Source: Micromonospora violae
GTDB lineage: Bacteria > Actinomycetota > Actinomycetes > Mycobacteriales > Micromonosporaceae
DNA: 64,000 nucleotides
Assembly: GCF_004217135.1 (NCBI RefSeq)
Contig: NZ_SHKK01000001.1
Location: forward strand, 3,534,001 to 3,598,000
Direction: 5' to 3'
Below the pieces are notes generated by a model. That model ran no database searches, had not been told where the DNA came from, and saw only the letters and a list, made by a program, of their open reading frames with translations. A program made the translations under genes and the position numbers. Shown here piece after piece: positions 44,967 to 54,020 of this stretch. How positions within the stretch are numbered: the first letter of the stretch is position 1; every line of letters starts with the position of its first letter.

Positions 44967-45436
44967 GCCTTCACCTCCGGGCTCACGCCCACACCGGCGC
45001 GTGCCGCGGCGTCCTTGAACGCCATCCACGGCAGCAGCGCGCACTTGACCCGGGCGGGGTAACGGGCCACGCCCGCGAAAGCAACCCCGTCACCGAGCAC
45101 GTCTTCGTCCGGCGTGATCTGGCCACGTCCGGACATCAACTCCACGAACGCCTCGTGCACCTCGAATGCTTCCCCGGCGCCCCGACCGCGCAACAACTCG
45201 TGCAGCACGCTCGCCGAGGCCTGGCTGATCGAGCAGCCCATCCCGTCGTACGAGATGTCGTGCAGCACGGTGCCATCGGTGGCCACCCGGACGGTGACCT
45301 CGTCACCGCAGGTGGGGTTGACGTGGTGCGCCTCCGCGACCCGGTCGCCCGAGTCGTCGGCGTCGCGCAGGCCACGCCCGTGCGGGCGCTTGTAGTGGTC
45401 CAGGATGATCTCCTGGTAGAGCTGGTCGAGCTGCAT
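44963..45436 (-). CDS. sufU: SufU sulfur-transfer scaffold
   Basis: A 157-residue protein. Zinc and sulfur-transfer Cys are in HVNPTCGDEVTVRV, YDGMGCSISQASASVLHELL and PARVKCALLPWMAF. SufU accepts persulfide sulfur from SufS in Gram-positive bacteria. It begins MQLDQLYQEIILDHYKRPHGRG, as the family does. The start overlaps the sufS stop and its stop overlaps sufT, so the three are translated together. Confidence 0.95.
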   Translation of the reverse strand: MQLDQLYQEIILDHYKRPHGRGLRDADDSGDRVAEAHHVNPTCGDEVTVRVATDGTVLHDISYDGMGCSISQASASVLHELLRGRGAGEAFEVHEAFVELMSGRGQITPDEDVLGDGVAFAGVARYPARVKCALLPWMAFKDAAARAGVGVSPEVKA

Positions 45437-46740
45437 CAGTCGAACACCTTCCGCACCTGCTCCAGACCGGCCACCAGAGCGTCGATCTCCTCGGTGGTGG
45501 TGTAGAGGTAGAACGAGGCCCGGGTCATGGCCGGGACACCGAACCGGCTGCACACCGGCTTGGCACAGTGGTGACCCACCCGCACCTGCACGCCGAGCGA
45601 GTCGAGCACCTGGCCCACGTCGTGCGGGTGCACGTCACCCAGCGCGAACGAGATGGTGCCGCCCCGTCCCACCGGCACGTTCGGGCCGAAGATCCGCAGG
45701 TCCGGCACCGAGCCCAGGGCGTCCAGCGCGTACGCCGTCAACTCCTTCTCGTGCCACTGGATGGCCCGCATCCCGACGCCGCTCAGGTAGTCGACCGCCG
45801 CACCGAGCGCGACCGCCTCGGCGATCGGCGGGGTGCCCGCCTCGAAGCGGGCCGGCGGCGCGGCGAACGTCGAACGGGCCATGGTGACCGTCTCGATCAT
45901 CGAGCCACCGCCCATCACCGGCGGCATGGCCGCCAGCAGCTCACCGCGACCCCAGAGCACGCCGATGCCGGTCGGGCCGCACATCTTGTGGCCGGTGAAG
46001 ACGATGTAGTCGGCGTCCAGGTCGACCACGTCGATGGGCAGGTGCGGCACGGACTGCGAGCAGTCCAGCAGCAGCAGCGCGCCCACCTCGCGGACCCGGG
46101 CGGTGATCCGGGAGGTCGCGTTGACCGTGCCGAGGATGTTGGACGTGTGCACCAGCGAGACGATCTTCGTCCGTTCGGTGACCAGGTCCTGAAGGCCCGA
46201 CTCGTCCAACCGACCCTGGTCGGTGACCGGGAACCAGCGCAGGGTCGCGCCGGTCCGCTCGCAGAGCAACTGCCACGGGACGATGTTCGAGTGGTGCTCC
46301 ATCTCGGAGATCACCACCTCGTCACCCGGACCGAGCCGGAAACGACTGTCGCCATCCGGACGCAGCGAGGCGTTCGAGAAGGCGTACGCCACGATGTTGA
46401 TCGCCTCGGTGGAGTTCTTCGTGAACACCACCTCGTCCACGCTCGGCGCGTTGATGAACGCGGCGACCTTCGCCCGCGCCCCCTCGTACGCCTCGGTGGC
46501 CTCGGTGCCCAGGGTGTGCACCGAGCGCGACACGTTGGCGTTGTGCCGCGCGTAGTGCTCGTCGAGCACGTCGAGCACCTGGCGGGGTTTGTGCGAGGTG
46601 TTGGCGCTGTCGAGGTAGACCAGCGGGTGTCCGTTGACCTCCCGACCGAGGATCGGGAAGTCGGCGCGCACCCGGGCCACGTCGAAACGCGGCACGTCGT
46701 CGTACTGCGGCATCCCCTCGGGGATCGCGATGCTGGTCAT
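45436..46740 (-). CDS. sufS: Cysteine desulfurase SufS
   Basis: A 434-residue PLP enzyme that takes sulfur from cysteine. The cofactor Lys lies in IVFTGHKMCGPTGIGVLWG. The active Cys is in VRVGHHCAKPVCSRFGV, in the RxGHHCA loop of group II desulfurases. Other marks are YLDSANTSHKP and SEMEHHSNIVPW. It acts with SufU and feeds the SufBCD scaffold. Gap to sufC is 20 bases. Confidence 0.96.
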   Translation of the reverse strand: MTSIAIPEGMPQYDDVPRFDVARVRADFPILGREVNGHPLVYLDSANTSHKPRQVLDVLDEHYARHNANVSRSVHTLGTEATEAYEGARAKVAAFINAPSVDEVVFTKNSTEAINIVAYAFSNASLRPDGDSRFRLGPGDEVVISEMEHHSNIVPWQLLCERTGATLRWFPVTDQGRLDESGLQDLVTERTKIVSLVHTSNILGTVNATSRITARVREVGALLLLDCSQSVPHLPIDVVDLDADYIVFTGHKMCGPTGIGVLWGRGELLAAMPPVMGGGSMIETVTMARSTFAAPPARFEAGTPPIAEAVALGAAVDYLSGVGMRAIQWHEKELTAYALDALGSVPDLRIFGPNVPVGRGGTISFALGDVHPHDVGQVLDSLGVQVRVGHHCAKPVCSRFGVPAMTRASFYLYTTTEEIDALVAGLEQVRKVFD

Positions 46741-46760
46741 CTCGGCAGCGCCTCTCCCAC

Positions 46761-47534
46761 TCAGGCCTTGGCCGTGCCGGCCCCGGCGGCGTACCGCTCG
46801 TAGCCCTCGGCCTCAAGCTTGTCGGCCAGCTCCGGGCCGCCCTGCTCGACGATCCGGCCGGCCACGAAGACGTGCACGAAGTCCGGCTTGATGTAGCGCA
46901 GGATCCGCGTGTAGTGGGTGATCAGCAGCACGCCGGTGTCGCCGGTGTCGCGGACCCGGTTGACGCCCTCGCTGACCACCCGCAGGGCGTCCACGTCGAG
47001 ACCGGAGTCGGTCTCGTCGAGGATCGCGATCTTGGGCTTGAGCAGCTCCAGCTGGACGATCTCGTGCCGCTTCTTCTCACCACCGGAAAAGCCCTCGTTG
47101 ACGTTGCGCTGGGCGAACGCCGGGTCCATCTGGAGGCGCTCCATCGCGCCGCGCAGCTCGCCGCCCCAGGTGCGCAGCTTCGGCGCCGCACCGTCGATGG
47201 CGGTCTTCGCGGTCCGCAGGAAGTTCGCCACCGAGACGCCGGGCACCTCGACCGGGTACTGCATGGCCAGGAAGAGGCCGGCGCGGGCGCGCTCGTCGAC
47301 CGTCATGGCCAGCACGTCCTCGCCGTCGAGGGTCACCGTGCCGCCGGTGATCTCGTACTTCGGGTGACCGGCGATCGAGTACGCCAGGGTGGACTTGCCG
47401 GAGCCGTTCGGGCCCATGATGGCGTGGGTCTCGCCCGACTTCACGGTCAGGTCGACGCCGGCCAGGATCGGCTTGAGCTCACCCTCGGGCAGCTTGACCG
47501 ACACCTTCAGGTCGCGGATCTCCAGGGTGCTCAT
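46761..47534 (-). CDS. sufC: Fe-S assembly ATPase SufC
   Basis: A 257-residue ABC-type ATPase. Walker A is IMGPNGSGKSTLAYSI, the signature is GFSGGEKKRHEI, Walker B is IAILDETDSGLD, followed by the H-switch LLITHYTRIL. SufC powers the SufBCD complex. It starts in a one-base TAATG overlap with the Rieske gene. Confidence 0.97.
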   Translation of the reverse strand: MSTLEIRDLKVSVKLPEGELKPILAGVDLTVKSGETHAIMGPNGSGKSTLAYSIAGHPKYEITGGTVTLDGEDVLAMTVDERARAGLFLAMQYPVEVPGVSVANFLRTAKTAIDGAAPKLRTWGGELRGAMERLQMDPAFAQRNVNEGFSGGEKKRHEIVQLELLKPKIAILDETDSGLDVDALRVVSEGVNRVRDTGDTGVLLITHYTRILRYIKPDFVHVFVAGRIVEQGGPELADKLEAEGYERYAAGAGTAKA

Positions 47535-47860
47535 TATCGGGTCACTCCATTACTCGGCGTCAGGCTGAGGTAGATGTCGCCGTCGCGGACTTCGACGGGG
47601 TAGACGGGGACGGGTTCGGTGGCGGGCAGGCCGGTGGGCTCACCGGTGCGCAGGTCGAAGCGCGAGCCGTGCAGCCAGCACTCGAGCGTGCAGCCGTCGA
47701 CCTCACCCTCGGAGAGCGCGACCGCGGCGTGCGAGCACTCGTCGTACGCGGCGTAGAAGTTGCCGTCCTCGCCGTGCACCAGGGCGATCGGCGTGCCGTC
47801 GACGTCCGCGCTGATCGCGGTGCCCTTCGGCACGTCCTCGGTGGAGCAGATGCGGATCAT
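47534..47860 (-). CDS. Rieske [2Fe-2S] protein of the suf operon
   Basis: A 108-residue protein. The cluster ligands are C-S-H in AAYDECSHAAVAL and C-W-L-H in CTLECWLHGSRFDLRTG. It matches the small ferredoxin subunits of non-heme iron oxygenases. In actinobacteria it is often encoded between sufD and sufC; it may donate electrons during cluster assembly. It overlaps both neighbours by one to three bases. Confidence 0.92.
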   Translation of the reverse strand: MIRICSTEDVPKGTAISADVDGTPIALVHGEDGNFYAAYDECSHAAVALSEGEVDGCTLECWLHGSRFDLRTGEPTGLPATEPVPVYPVEVRDGDIYLSLTPSNGVTR

Positions 47861-49005
47861 CAGGCGCCGGCCTTGGTCAGCCGGGCCTCGATCGCGTCGC
47901 CGAGGCTCTCGCGCAGCGACTCCACCGGAATCTTGTTGATCAGCTCGGCGAAGAAGCCACGGACCACCAGCCGGCGGGCCTCGCTCTCCGGAATGCCCCG
48001 GGCCATCAGGTAGAACAGCTGCTCGTCGTCGAAACGGCCGGTCGCGCTGGCGTGGCCGGCGCCGGCGATCTCGCCGGTCTCGATCTCCAGATTGGGTACG
48101 GAGTCCGCCCGCGCACCGTCGGTGAGCAGCAGGTTCCGGTTGATCTCGTACGTGTCGGTGCCGGTCGCCTCGGCCTGGATGAGCACGTCACCCACCCAGA
48201 CCGTGTGTGAGCTCTCGCCCTGCAGGGCACCCCGGTAGCCGACGTAGCTGCGGCAGTCCGGCACGTTGTGGTCGACCAGTTGCCGGTGCTCCAGGTGCTG
48301 GCCGGCGTCGGCGAAGTAGACCCCGTACAGCTCGGCCTCACCACCGCGACCGGTGTATTCCACGCTGGTGAACTGCCGGACCAGGTCGCCGCCCAGGGAC
48401 ACCTGGATGTGGATGACCTTGGCGTCCCGACCCAGCTTGATCTTCAGGTGCTGGGCCTGGACCGCGTCGTCGGCCCAGTCGGCGACCGTGACCAGCGTCA
48501 GCTTCGCGCCGTCGGCCACGGCGACCTCGACGTTGTCGGCCAGGGTGGCCGACCCGACGTGCTCCAGCACCACTGTCGCCTCGGCGAACCGGCCCACCTC
48601 GACGAAGGTGTGCCCGAACGCCGGCTGCTCGACACCCTCGCCGATCACCCGCAGACGCACCGTCTCGCCGAGCACCACGTCGGGGGCCACCCGCAGCAGC
48701 AGGGCGTCGGCAGCGGCACCGTAGGCCAGCGCGCTGACCCGGTCGACCGGGGTCAGCACACTGCCGATCCGCTCGTCGTCGCGGCCGACCCGGGTGATGG
48801 CGACGCCCTCGGGCAGGTCGCCGTACTCGTGTCGGACCGTGCCGGTCGCGGCCGGCACCTCGCCTGTCAGACCGCGGAGGCGCTTGAGCGGGGTGAAGCG
48901 CCACTCCTCCTCCAGGCCGGTGAGGGCCGGGAAGTCGGCGACATCGTACGAGCGCAGCGCCTGCGACTTGGTGCTGGGCGGCGGCGCGGAAGCCTGGGTA
49001 GTCAT
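47860..49005 (-). CDS. sufD: Fe-S assembly protein SufD
   Basis: A 381-residue beta-helix protein. Marks are VEYTGRGGEAELYGVYFADAGQHLEHRQLVDHNVPDCRSYVGYRGALQG and the C-terminal ASATGRFDDEQLFYLMARGIPESEARRLVVRGFF. It pairs with SufB in the scaffold. It is 57 bases after sufB and overlaps the Rieske start as TGATG. Confidence 0.95.
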   Translation of the reverse strand: MTTQASAPPPSTKSQALRSYDVADFPALTGLEEEWRFTPLKRLRGLTGEVPAATGTVRHEYGDLPEGVAITRVGRDDERIGSVLTPVDRVSALAYGAAADALLLRVAPDVVLGETVRLRVIGEGVEQPAFGHTFVEVGRFAEATVVLEHVGSATLADNVEVAVADGAKLTLVTVADWADDAVQAQHLKIKLGRDAKVIHIQVSLGGDLVRQFTSVEYTGRGGEAELYGVYFADAGQHLEHRQLVDHNVPDCRSYVGYRGALQGESSHTVWVGDVLIQAEATGTDTYEINRNLLLTDGARADSVPNLEIETGEIAGAGHASATGRFDDEQLFYLMARGIPESEARRLVVRGFFAELINKIPVESLRESLGDAIEARLTKAGA

Positions 49006-49062
49006 TTCTTCCTTGGTCTGTTCTACGACGACGGTGTCAGGTGCTCGGTCCGGCGGGCGGCG

Positions 49063-50493
49063 TCAGCCGACCGCGCCCTCCATCTGCAGCTCGATCAGAC
49101 GGTTGAGCTCCAGGGCGTACTCCATCGGGAGTTCCTTGGCGATCGGCTCGATGAAGCCACGCACGATCATGGCCATCGCCTCGTCCTCGCTCAGGCCCCG
49201 GCTCATCAGGTAGAAGAGCTGGTCGTCGCTGATCTTGGAGACGGTCGCCTCGTGCCCCATCGACACGTCGTCCTCGCGGATGTCGACGTACGGGTAGGTG
49301 TCCGAGCGGGAGATGGTGTCGACCAGCAGCGCGTCGCACTTGACCGTGCTCCGGCTGTGGTGCGAGCCCTCCAGCACCTGCACCAGACCCCGGTACGAGG
49401 TGCGGCCGCCGCCACGGGCGATCGACTTGGAGATGATGGACGAGGAGGTGTGCGGCGCGGCGTGCACCATCTTGGCGCCGGCGTCCTGGTGCTGGCCCTC
49501 GCCGGCCATCGCCACCGAGAGCACCTCGCCCTTGGCGTGCTCGCCGGTCATGTAGACCGCCGGGTACTTCATGGTCACCTTGGAGCCGATGTTGCCGTCG
49601 ACCCACTCCATGGTCGCGCCCTCGTGGCAGACGGCGCGCTTGGTGACCAGGTTGTAGACGTTGTTCGACCAGTTCTGGATGGTCGTGTAGCGGCAGCGCG
49701 CGTTCTTCTTCACGATGATCTCCACGACCGCGCTGTGCAGCGAGTCGGAGGAGTAGAGCGGCGCGGTGCAGCCCTCGACGTAGTGCACGTACGCACCCTC
49801 GTCGACGATGATCAGCGTCCGCTCGAACTGGCCCATGTTCTCCGTGTTGATCCGGAAGTAGGCCTGCAACGGGATCTCGACGTGCACGCCCTTCGGCACG
49901 TAGATGAACGAGCCACCGGACCACACCGACGTGTTCAGGGCGGCGAACTTGTTGTCGCCGACCGGGATCACCGTGCCGAAGTACTCCTTGAAGACGTCCT
50001 CGTGCTCGCGCAGCGCCGTGTCGGTGTCCAGGAAGAGGACACCCTGCTCCTCAAGGTCCTCACGGATCTTGTGGTAGACGACCTCGGACTCGTACTGCGC
50101 CGCGACACCGGCGACCAGCCGCTGCTTCTCCGCCTCCGGGATGCCCAGCCGGTCGTAGGTGTTCTTGATGTCCTCGGGCAGGTCCTCCCAGCTGGTGGCC
50201 TGCTTCTCGGTCGAGCGCACGAAGTACTTGATGTTGTCGAAGTCGATGCCGGTGAGGTCCGCGCCCCAGGCCGGCATCGGCTTACGGTCAAACAGCCGCA
50301 GGCCCTTCAGCCGCAGGTCGAGCATCCACTCCGGCTCGTTCTTCTTCGCCGAGATGTCCCGCACCACCGCCTCGTTGATGCCGCGCTGGGCAACCGCCCC
50401 AGCGGCGTCCGGGTCGGACCAGCCGTACTCGTACCGGCCCAGGGCGGCGAGCTGCTCTTCCTGGGTCAGGGGCTGGACGATCTGCTCGGTCAT
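49063..50493 (-). CDS. sufB: Fe-S assembly scaffold SufB
   Basis: A 476-residue protein. Typical phrases are [45 protein letters not shown] [20 protein letters not shown] and the cluster region [21 protein letters not shown] with a conserved Cys. The C-terminus has [37 protein letters not shown]. The start overlaps the sufR stop as ATGA. Confidence 0.97.
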   Translation of the reverse strand: MTEQIVQPLTQEEQLAALGRYEYGWSDPDAAGAVAQRGINEAVVRDISAKKNEPEWMLDLRLKGLRLFDRKPMPAWGADLTGIDFDNIKYFVRSTEKQATSWEDLPEDIKNTYDRLGIPEAEKQRLVAGVAAQYESEVVYHKIREDLEEQGVLFLDTDTALREHEDVFKEYFGTVIPVGDNKFAALNTSVWSGGSFIYVPKGVHVEIPLQAYFRINTENMGQFERTLIIVDEGAYVHYVEGCTAPLYSSDSLHSAVVEIIVKKNARCRYTTIQNWSNNVYNLVTKRAVCHEGATMEWVDGNIGSKVTMKYPAVYMTGEHAKGEVLSVAMAGEGQHQDAGAKMVHAAPHTSSSIISKSIARGGGRTSYRGLVQVLEGSHHSRSTVKCDALLVDTISRSDTYPYVDIREDDVSMGHEATVSKISDDQLFYLMSRGLSEDEAMAMIVRGFIEPIAKELPMEYALELNRLIELQMEGAVG

Positions 50494-51290
50494 CTATCTG
50501 TCCTCACAGTGGTGACGGGATTACCGGATTGAGCGCGCGCCGGCTGGGTCGGGATGTGCGTGGTGCACACCCCGTCGCCGTGCGCGATGGTGGCCAGACG
50601 CTGCACGTGGGTGCCGACCAGACGGGAGATAACCGCGGTCTCGGCCTCGCACAGCTGGGGAAACTCGGCGGCCACGTGCGCCACCGGGCAGTGGTGCTGA
50701 CAGAGCTGGCCGCCGGAGGCGATCGTGGTCGCATTGGCAGCGTAACCCTCGGCCGTGAGCGCTGCGGCGAGTGCCTCGGCTCGGGCCATCGGGTCGTCGC
50801 CGGCGTCCTCCATGGCCGTCCGACAGCGGGATTCGAGAGCCGCCACCTGCTCGGTGGCGAACGCCTCGACCGCCTCCGGACCGCCGCTACGGGCGATCCA
50901 CCGCAACGCGGCGGTGGCCATGTTGTCGTAGTGGTGTGTGCCACAGCGAACCCGGGCGGCCTCGGTCAGGAGGAACACCTTGGCCGGGCGTCCCCGACCG
51001 CGGCTGCCCCGCACGGTCTGCTCGCGGGCGTACACGTCACCGTCCGCGAGCATCGCGTCGAGGTGCCGACGAATCGCCGCCGGGCTGAGCCCGAGCGCCG
51101 CGCCAAGCTGAGCGGCGGTGGTCGCACCCTGCTCCAGCAGCAACTGGGTGACCCGATCCCGGGTGGAGATCTCGGCCGCCGACGACCCGGCGAGGCCGGC
51201 CGACGTGGCCACGGCAGGCGCGGAGACCGGCACACCGAGGGCCGGAACGGCCGTCGGTTGGTGCCCGGAGAGCCCCGCCGCGTTTTTCAC
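50490..51290 (-). CDS. sufR: Fe-S cluster-sensing repressor SufR
   Basis: A 266-residue regulator. The N-terminal winged helix reads [38 protein letters not shown]. Cluster-binding Cys are in [25 protein letters not shown]; SufR carries a [4Fe-4S] cluster and represses suf genes when iron-sulfur supply is adequate. GTG 51290 is chosen because a full promoter puts the transcript start one base ahead. It leads the operon sufR-sufB-sufD-Rieske-sufC-sufS-sufU-sufT. Confidence 0.93.
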   Translation of the reverse strand: MKNAAGLSGHQPTAVPALGVPVSAPAVATSAGLAGSSAAEISTRDRVTQLLLEQGATTAAQLGAALGLSPAAIRRHLDAMLADGDVYAREQTVRGSRGRGRPAKVFLLTEAARVRCGTHHYDNMATAALRWIARSGGPEAVEAFATEQVAALESRCRTAMEDAGDDPMARAEALAAALTAEGYAANATTIASGGQLCQHHCPVAHVAAEFPQLCEAETAVISRLVGTHVQRLATIAHGDGVCTTHIPTQPARAQSGNPVTTVRTDR

Positions 51291-51297
51291 AACGCCA

Positions 51298-51326
51298 ACG
51301 TTACGTAATTGCCCGGGAGGTCGCAA
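51298..51326 (-). promoter_or_regulatory. suf operon promoter with palindrome
   Basis: On the minus strand TTGCGA (51326-51321), 17 bases, TAACGT (51303-51298). The predicted start is 51291, one base before GTG. The palindrome TTACGTAA (51301-51308) overlaps the -10 and is a candidate SufR site. Confidence 0.65.
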
Positions 51327-51393
51327 ACCCGGGCCCCGGTGATCCGAACCACCGAGCCGGCGGAGTCGGACGAGCCTCGATCACTACAGTGCG

Positions 51394-51399
51394 TAGGAT
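51394..51399 (+). promoter_or_regulatory. -10 box of ctaA
   Basis: TAGGAT with the predicted transcript start at 51406, one base before GTG 51407. This supports the GTG start over the upstream codon at 51389. Confidence 0.5.
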
Positions 51400-51406
51400 T
51401 TGCGCC

Positions 51407-52354
51407 GTGAACCGATTCGTCCGTCCGGTCTCCGGCACCCTGCTGCGCCGCCTCGCGCTCGCCTCGATCATCGCGAACGTGGGCATCGTCGTCACCGGCG
51501 GGGCCGTCCGCTTGACCGCCTCGGGCCTGGGTTGCCCCACCTGGCCCCGGTGCACCGACGCGTCGTACGTCACGACGTCGGAGATGGGCGGGCACGGGGT
51601 GATCGAGTTCGGCAACCGGATGCTGACCTTCGCCGTGGGCCTGATCGCGCTGGCCACCCTGCTGGCCGTCCTGGCGCACCGGCCCCGCCGGCCCGGGCTG
51701 CTGCCGCTCGCCGTCGCCGTCTTCTTCGGCATTCCCGCCCAGGCCGTGGTCGGCGGCATCACCGTGCTCACCAACCTCAACCCGTGGGTGGTCGGGCTGC
51801 ACTTCCTCGCCTCGATGGCGGTGATCGCCGCCGCGTACGCCCTCTGGCGGCGCGTCGTCGACCCGGACGGCCCGGTCGTGGGCGTGGTGCCCGAACCGCT
51901 GCGCACGCTGGCCCGGATCACCACCGGCGTCAGCGTCGCGGTGCTGGTCATCGGCACCTGGGTCACCGGCAGCGGCCCGCACGCCGGTGACCACGGCGCC
52001 GCCCGCAACGGCCTGGACCCGGAATCGATCTCCCAGGTGCACGCCGACGGGGTCTTCCTGCTGATCGGCCTCTCGGTGGCGCTCATCTTCGCGTTCCGCG
52101 CCGTCGGCGCGCAGCGCGCCACCCGTGCCGCCATCATCCTGGTCGCCGTGGAGTTGAGTCAGGGCCTGATCGGCTTCGTGCAGTACTTCACCCACGTGCC
52201 GGCGCTCCTGGTCGGCGCGCACATGCTCGGCTCCTGCCTGGTGCTGCTGGCCACCCTGGCGGTGCAGTGGTCCACCCGGGAACGCCGTCCGGTCGCCCCG
52301 ACGCCCCAGCCCGCCTCGACCGACGCCGCCACCCCGGTGCCGGCCACCGCCTGA
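51407..52354 (+). CDS. ctaA: Heme A synthase CtaA (COX15 family)
   Basis: A 315-residue membrane protein of eight helices that oxidises heme O to heme A for cytochrome aa3 oxidase. Marks are NVGIVVTGGAVRLTASGLGCPTWPRC with the extracellular Cys pair, GHGVIEFGNRMLTF with a heme-ligand His, VVGLHFLASMAV, QVHADGVFLLIGLS and LVGAHMLGSCLVLL, each with a conserved His. The last 25 residues are a Pro/Thr tail. It is divergent from sufR; ctaB lies 1.7 kb away. Confidence 0.93.
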   Translation: MNRFVRPVSGTLLRRLALASIIANVGIVVTGGAVRLTASGLGCPTWPRCTDASYVTTSEMGGHGVIEFGNRMLTFAVGLIALATLLAVLAHRPRRPGLLPLAVAVFFGIPAQAVVGGITVLTNLNPWVVGLHFLASMAVIAAAYALWRRVVDPDGPVVGVVPEPLRTLARITTGVSVAVLVIGTWVTGSGPHAGDHGAARNGLDPESISQVHADGVFLLIGLSVALIFAFRAVGAQRATRAAIILVAVELSQGLIGFVQYFTHVPALLVGAHMLGSCLVLLATLAVQWSTRERRPVAPTPQPASTDAATPVPATA

Positions 52355-52403
52355 CCGCTGCCCGTCCCGCGCCGGCACACCGCGGCGCGAGGCGGCAAGC
52401 GGG

Positions 52404-53324
52404 TCAGCCGCGGCGGCTCAGGTGGGTGGTGATCGCGGTGGCGAGGCGGTCGGGGGCACCGTCCGCGTACCCGATGAAGAGCGACGGCTCGGTCAGCTCC
52501 AACTCGACCAGGACCGGCTCGCCGTCCGGGCCGGGGATCAGGTCGACCCGGGCGTAGAGCAACTGTCGGGTGCCACCGGGCACCGCCGCCAGGGTCCGCT
52601 CGGCCACCGCCAACTGCTCGGGGCGGGCGGTGCGGGCGGTGATCTCCTCGGTCTTGTAGAGCCCGTCCGGGCCGAGGTCCGGCCCGGTCAGCATCGGACC
52701 CTTGCGGATCGCGTGGCTGAACGCGAGCCCGTCCGGGCCGGCCAGGAAGAGCAGCGCCGTCTCGCCCTCGGTGTCGACGGCCCGCAGGTACGGCTGGACC
52801 ATGGTCACCCGGCCGGCTGTGGAGAGCCGTCGAACGTGCGCGGCGGCCAGGTCCCGGTGTTCCGGGTCGGCCAGGTCGTACCGGCCGGTGTCCTGGCTGC
52901 CGGCGCTCACCGCGGGCTTGAGCACGTACTCGCCGGTCTCGGCGGGCGGCTGCCAGCTCGCCCCCGGCTCGACCCACGACGTCGGCACGGTCGGCACCCC
53001 GGCGGCGCTCAACTCGGCGAGGTAGCGCTTGTCGGTGTTCCAGCGGACCACGTCGGCCGGGTTGACCAGCGTCGCGACGGTGGCCGCCCAGGCCACGAAC
53101 TCGTCGCGGCGTAACGCGTAGTCCCAGGGTGAGCGGAGCACGACCAGGTCGTAGGACGACCAGTCGACGTCGGGGTCGTCCCAGACGACGGCCTGGACGG
53201 CGACGCCGCGGGCGGCGAGTGGGGCGAGGACCAGCCGGTCGTCCGGGTCGAGGTCGGCCAGCTCGGCGCAGGTGACGAGAGCGACCCGGGGTTCCCCCCG
53301 GGTCGACTGGTGGTGGGTGGTCAA
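52404..53324 (-). CDS. ATP-grasp protein (RimK-like)
   Basis: A 306-residue protein. The ATP-grasp core includes GEYVLKPAVSAGSQDTGRYDL for ATP binding, VQPYLRAVDTEGETALLFLAG, and the metal-binding end ARVDLIPGPDGEPVLVELELTEPSLFIGY. The N-terminus has RSPWDYALRRDEF, as in the ATP-grasp group around Cyc/RimK ligases. It should join an acid to an amine, but neither substrate is known. The gene just downstream (53338) is encoded upstream on the same strand and may be co-transcribed. Confidence 0.8.
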   Translation of the reverse strand: MTTHHQSTRGEPRVALVTCAELADLDPDDRLVLAPLAARGVAVQAVVWDDPDVDWSSYDLVVLRSPWDYALRRDEFVAWAATVATLVNPADVVRWNTDKRYLAELSAAGVPTVPTSWVEPGASWQPPAETGEYVLKPAVSAGSQDTGRYDLADPEHRDLAAAHVRRLSTAGRVTMVQPYLRAVDTEGETALLFLAGPDGLAFSHAIRKGPMLTGPDLGPDGLYKTEEITARTARPEQLAVAERTLAAVPGGTRQLLYARVDLIPGPDGEPVLVELELTEPSLFIGYADGAPDRLATAITTHLSRRG

Positions 53325-53337
53325 TTCAGCTGTCTAT

Positions 53338-53673
53338 TCAGCGGGCCATCGTGCGCCGGGCCATCGACCGCCAGAGGTCGTTGCTCGGACGCATCTGGTC
53401 CATCAGTTCACGCTCCCAGGCGTTCTCGACGGTGACTCCCGCCTTGGCGCACGCCTCCCGGGCGGTGACGGTGTCGTCGGCGAACTGGTCGCCCCACTCA
53501 CCGTCGGAACCCACCAGGACGATCCGTGCGCCACGCTTGCCGACGTACTCGATGACCGCTTTCGCGCCGCCGTGTCCGGCGGCGAACGCCTTGAGGCCCG
53601 CGACCAGGCCGTGGGGCGCCTGCTCGCCGGCGGTCTGCTCGGCCGTCAGCGTCGTATCGGAACCATCTGCCAT
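53338..53673 (-). CDS. Conserved actinobacterial hypothetical protein
   Basis: A 111-residue protein. Its centre, GGAKAVIEYVGKRGARIVLVGSDGEWGDQFA, has an alpha/beta pattern, and the end is NDLWRSMARRTMAR. I do not recognise a named family. TAGGCT (53686-53681) places a transcript start one base before ATG 53673, which supports this start over an upstream one at 53763. Its stop is 13 bases before the ATP-grasp gene. Confidence 0.65.
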   Translation of the reverse strand: MADGSDTTLTAEQTAGEQAPHGLVAGLKAFAAGHGGAKAVIEYVGKRGARIVLVGSDGEWGDQFADDTVTAREACAKAGVTVENAWERELMDQMRPSNDLWRSMARRTMAR

Positions 53674-54020
53674 GACGCGAAGCCTAAGCAGAGTTGCACC
53701 TTGTCGGGCGAGAACCATGAACCTTTTGTGATGCCAATTACCTACAGGTTTAAGGAGAACCACAGGTTTGCTGTCCGTTTATATGCGGACTTTTGCGCTC
53801 AAAACACGTGGGCAAATCGCGTCCGAAGCACCCCAAGTTGAGCCCATCCGGCTCATGCCGAAAGTTACTCTGATGTGACGTTAAACCGGGACAACTCATC
53901 CACGTCCATGATTAGTCAGTAGATCACCGGCAGGCAACGAGCGACATGGGGTCGCACCCGGCAGAGCCGCGGCCCGCGAGCCGGCGGCCGACCGGCCGCA
54001 GCCGGGACGGACGGAACGGG
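53674..54020. other. AT-richer intergenic stretch
   Basis: This 347-base gap is far richer in A and T than the rest, especially 53690-53920. It has ACAGGTTT twice (19 bases apart), AAGGAG at 53754-53759 and a small hairpin GTCCG-N8-CGGAC (53773-53790) followed by TTTT. A 31-codon frame from ATG 53784 has no ribosome site near. No gene is supported. It could hold a small RNA or acquired DNA. Confidence 0.5.

Noticed and set aside
53784..53879. 31-codon frame in the AT-rich gap
   Set aside because: AAGGAG is about 25 bases upstream, too far, and the peptide has no recognisable feature.
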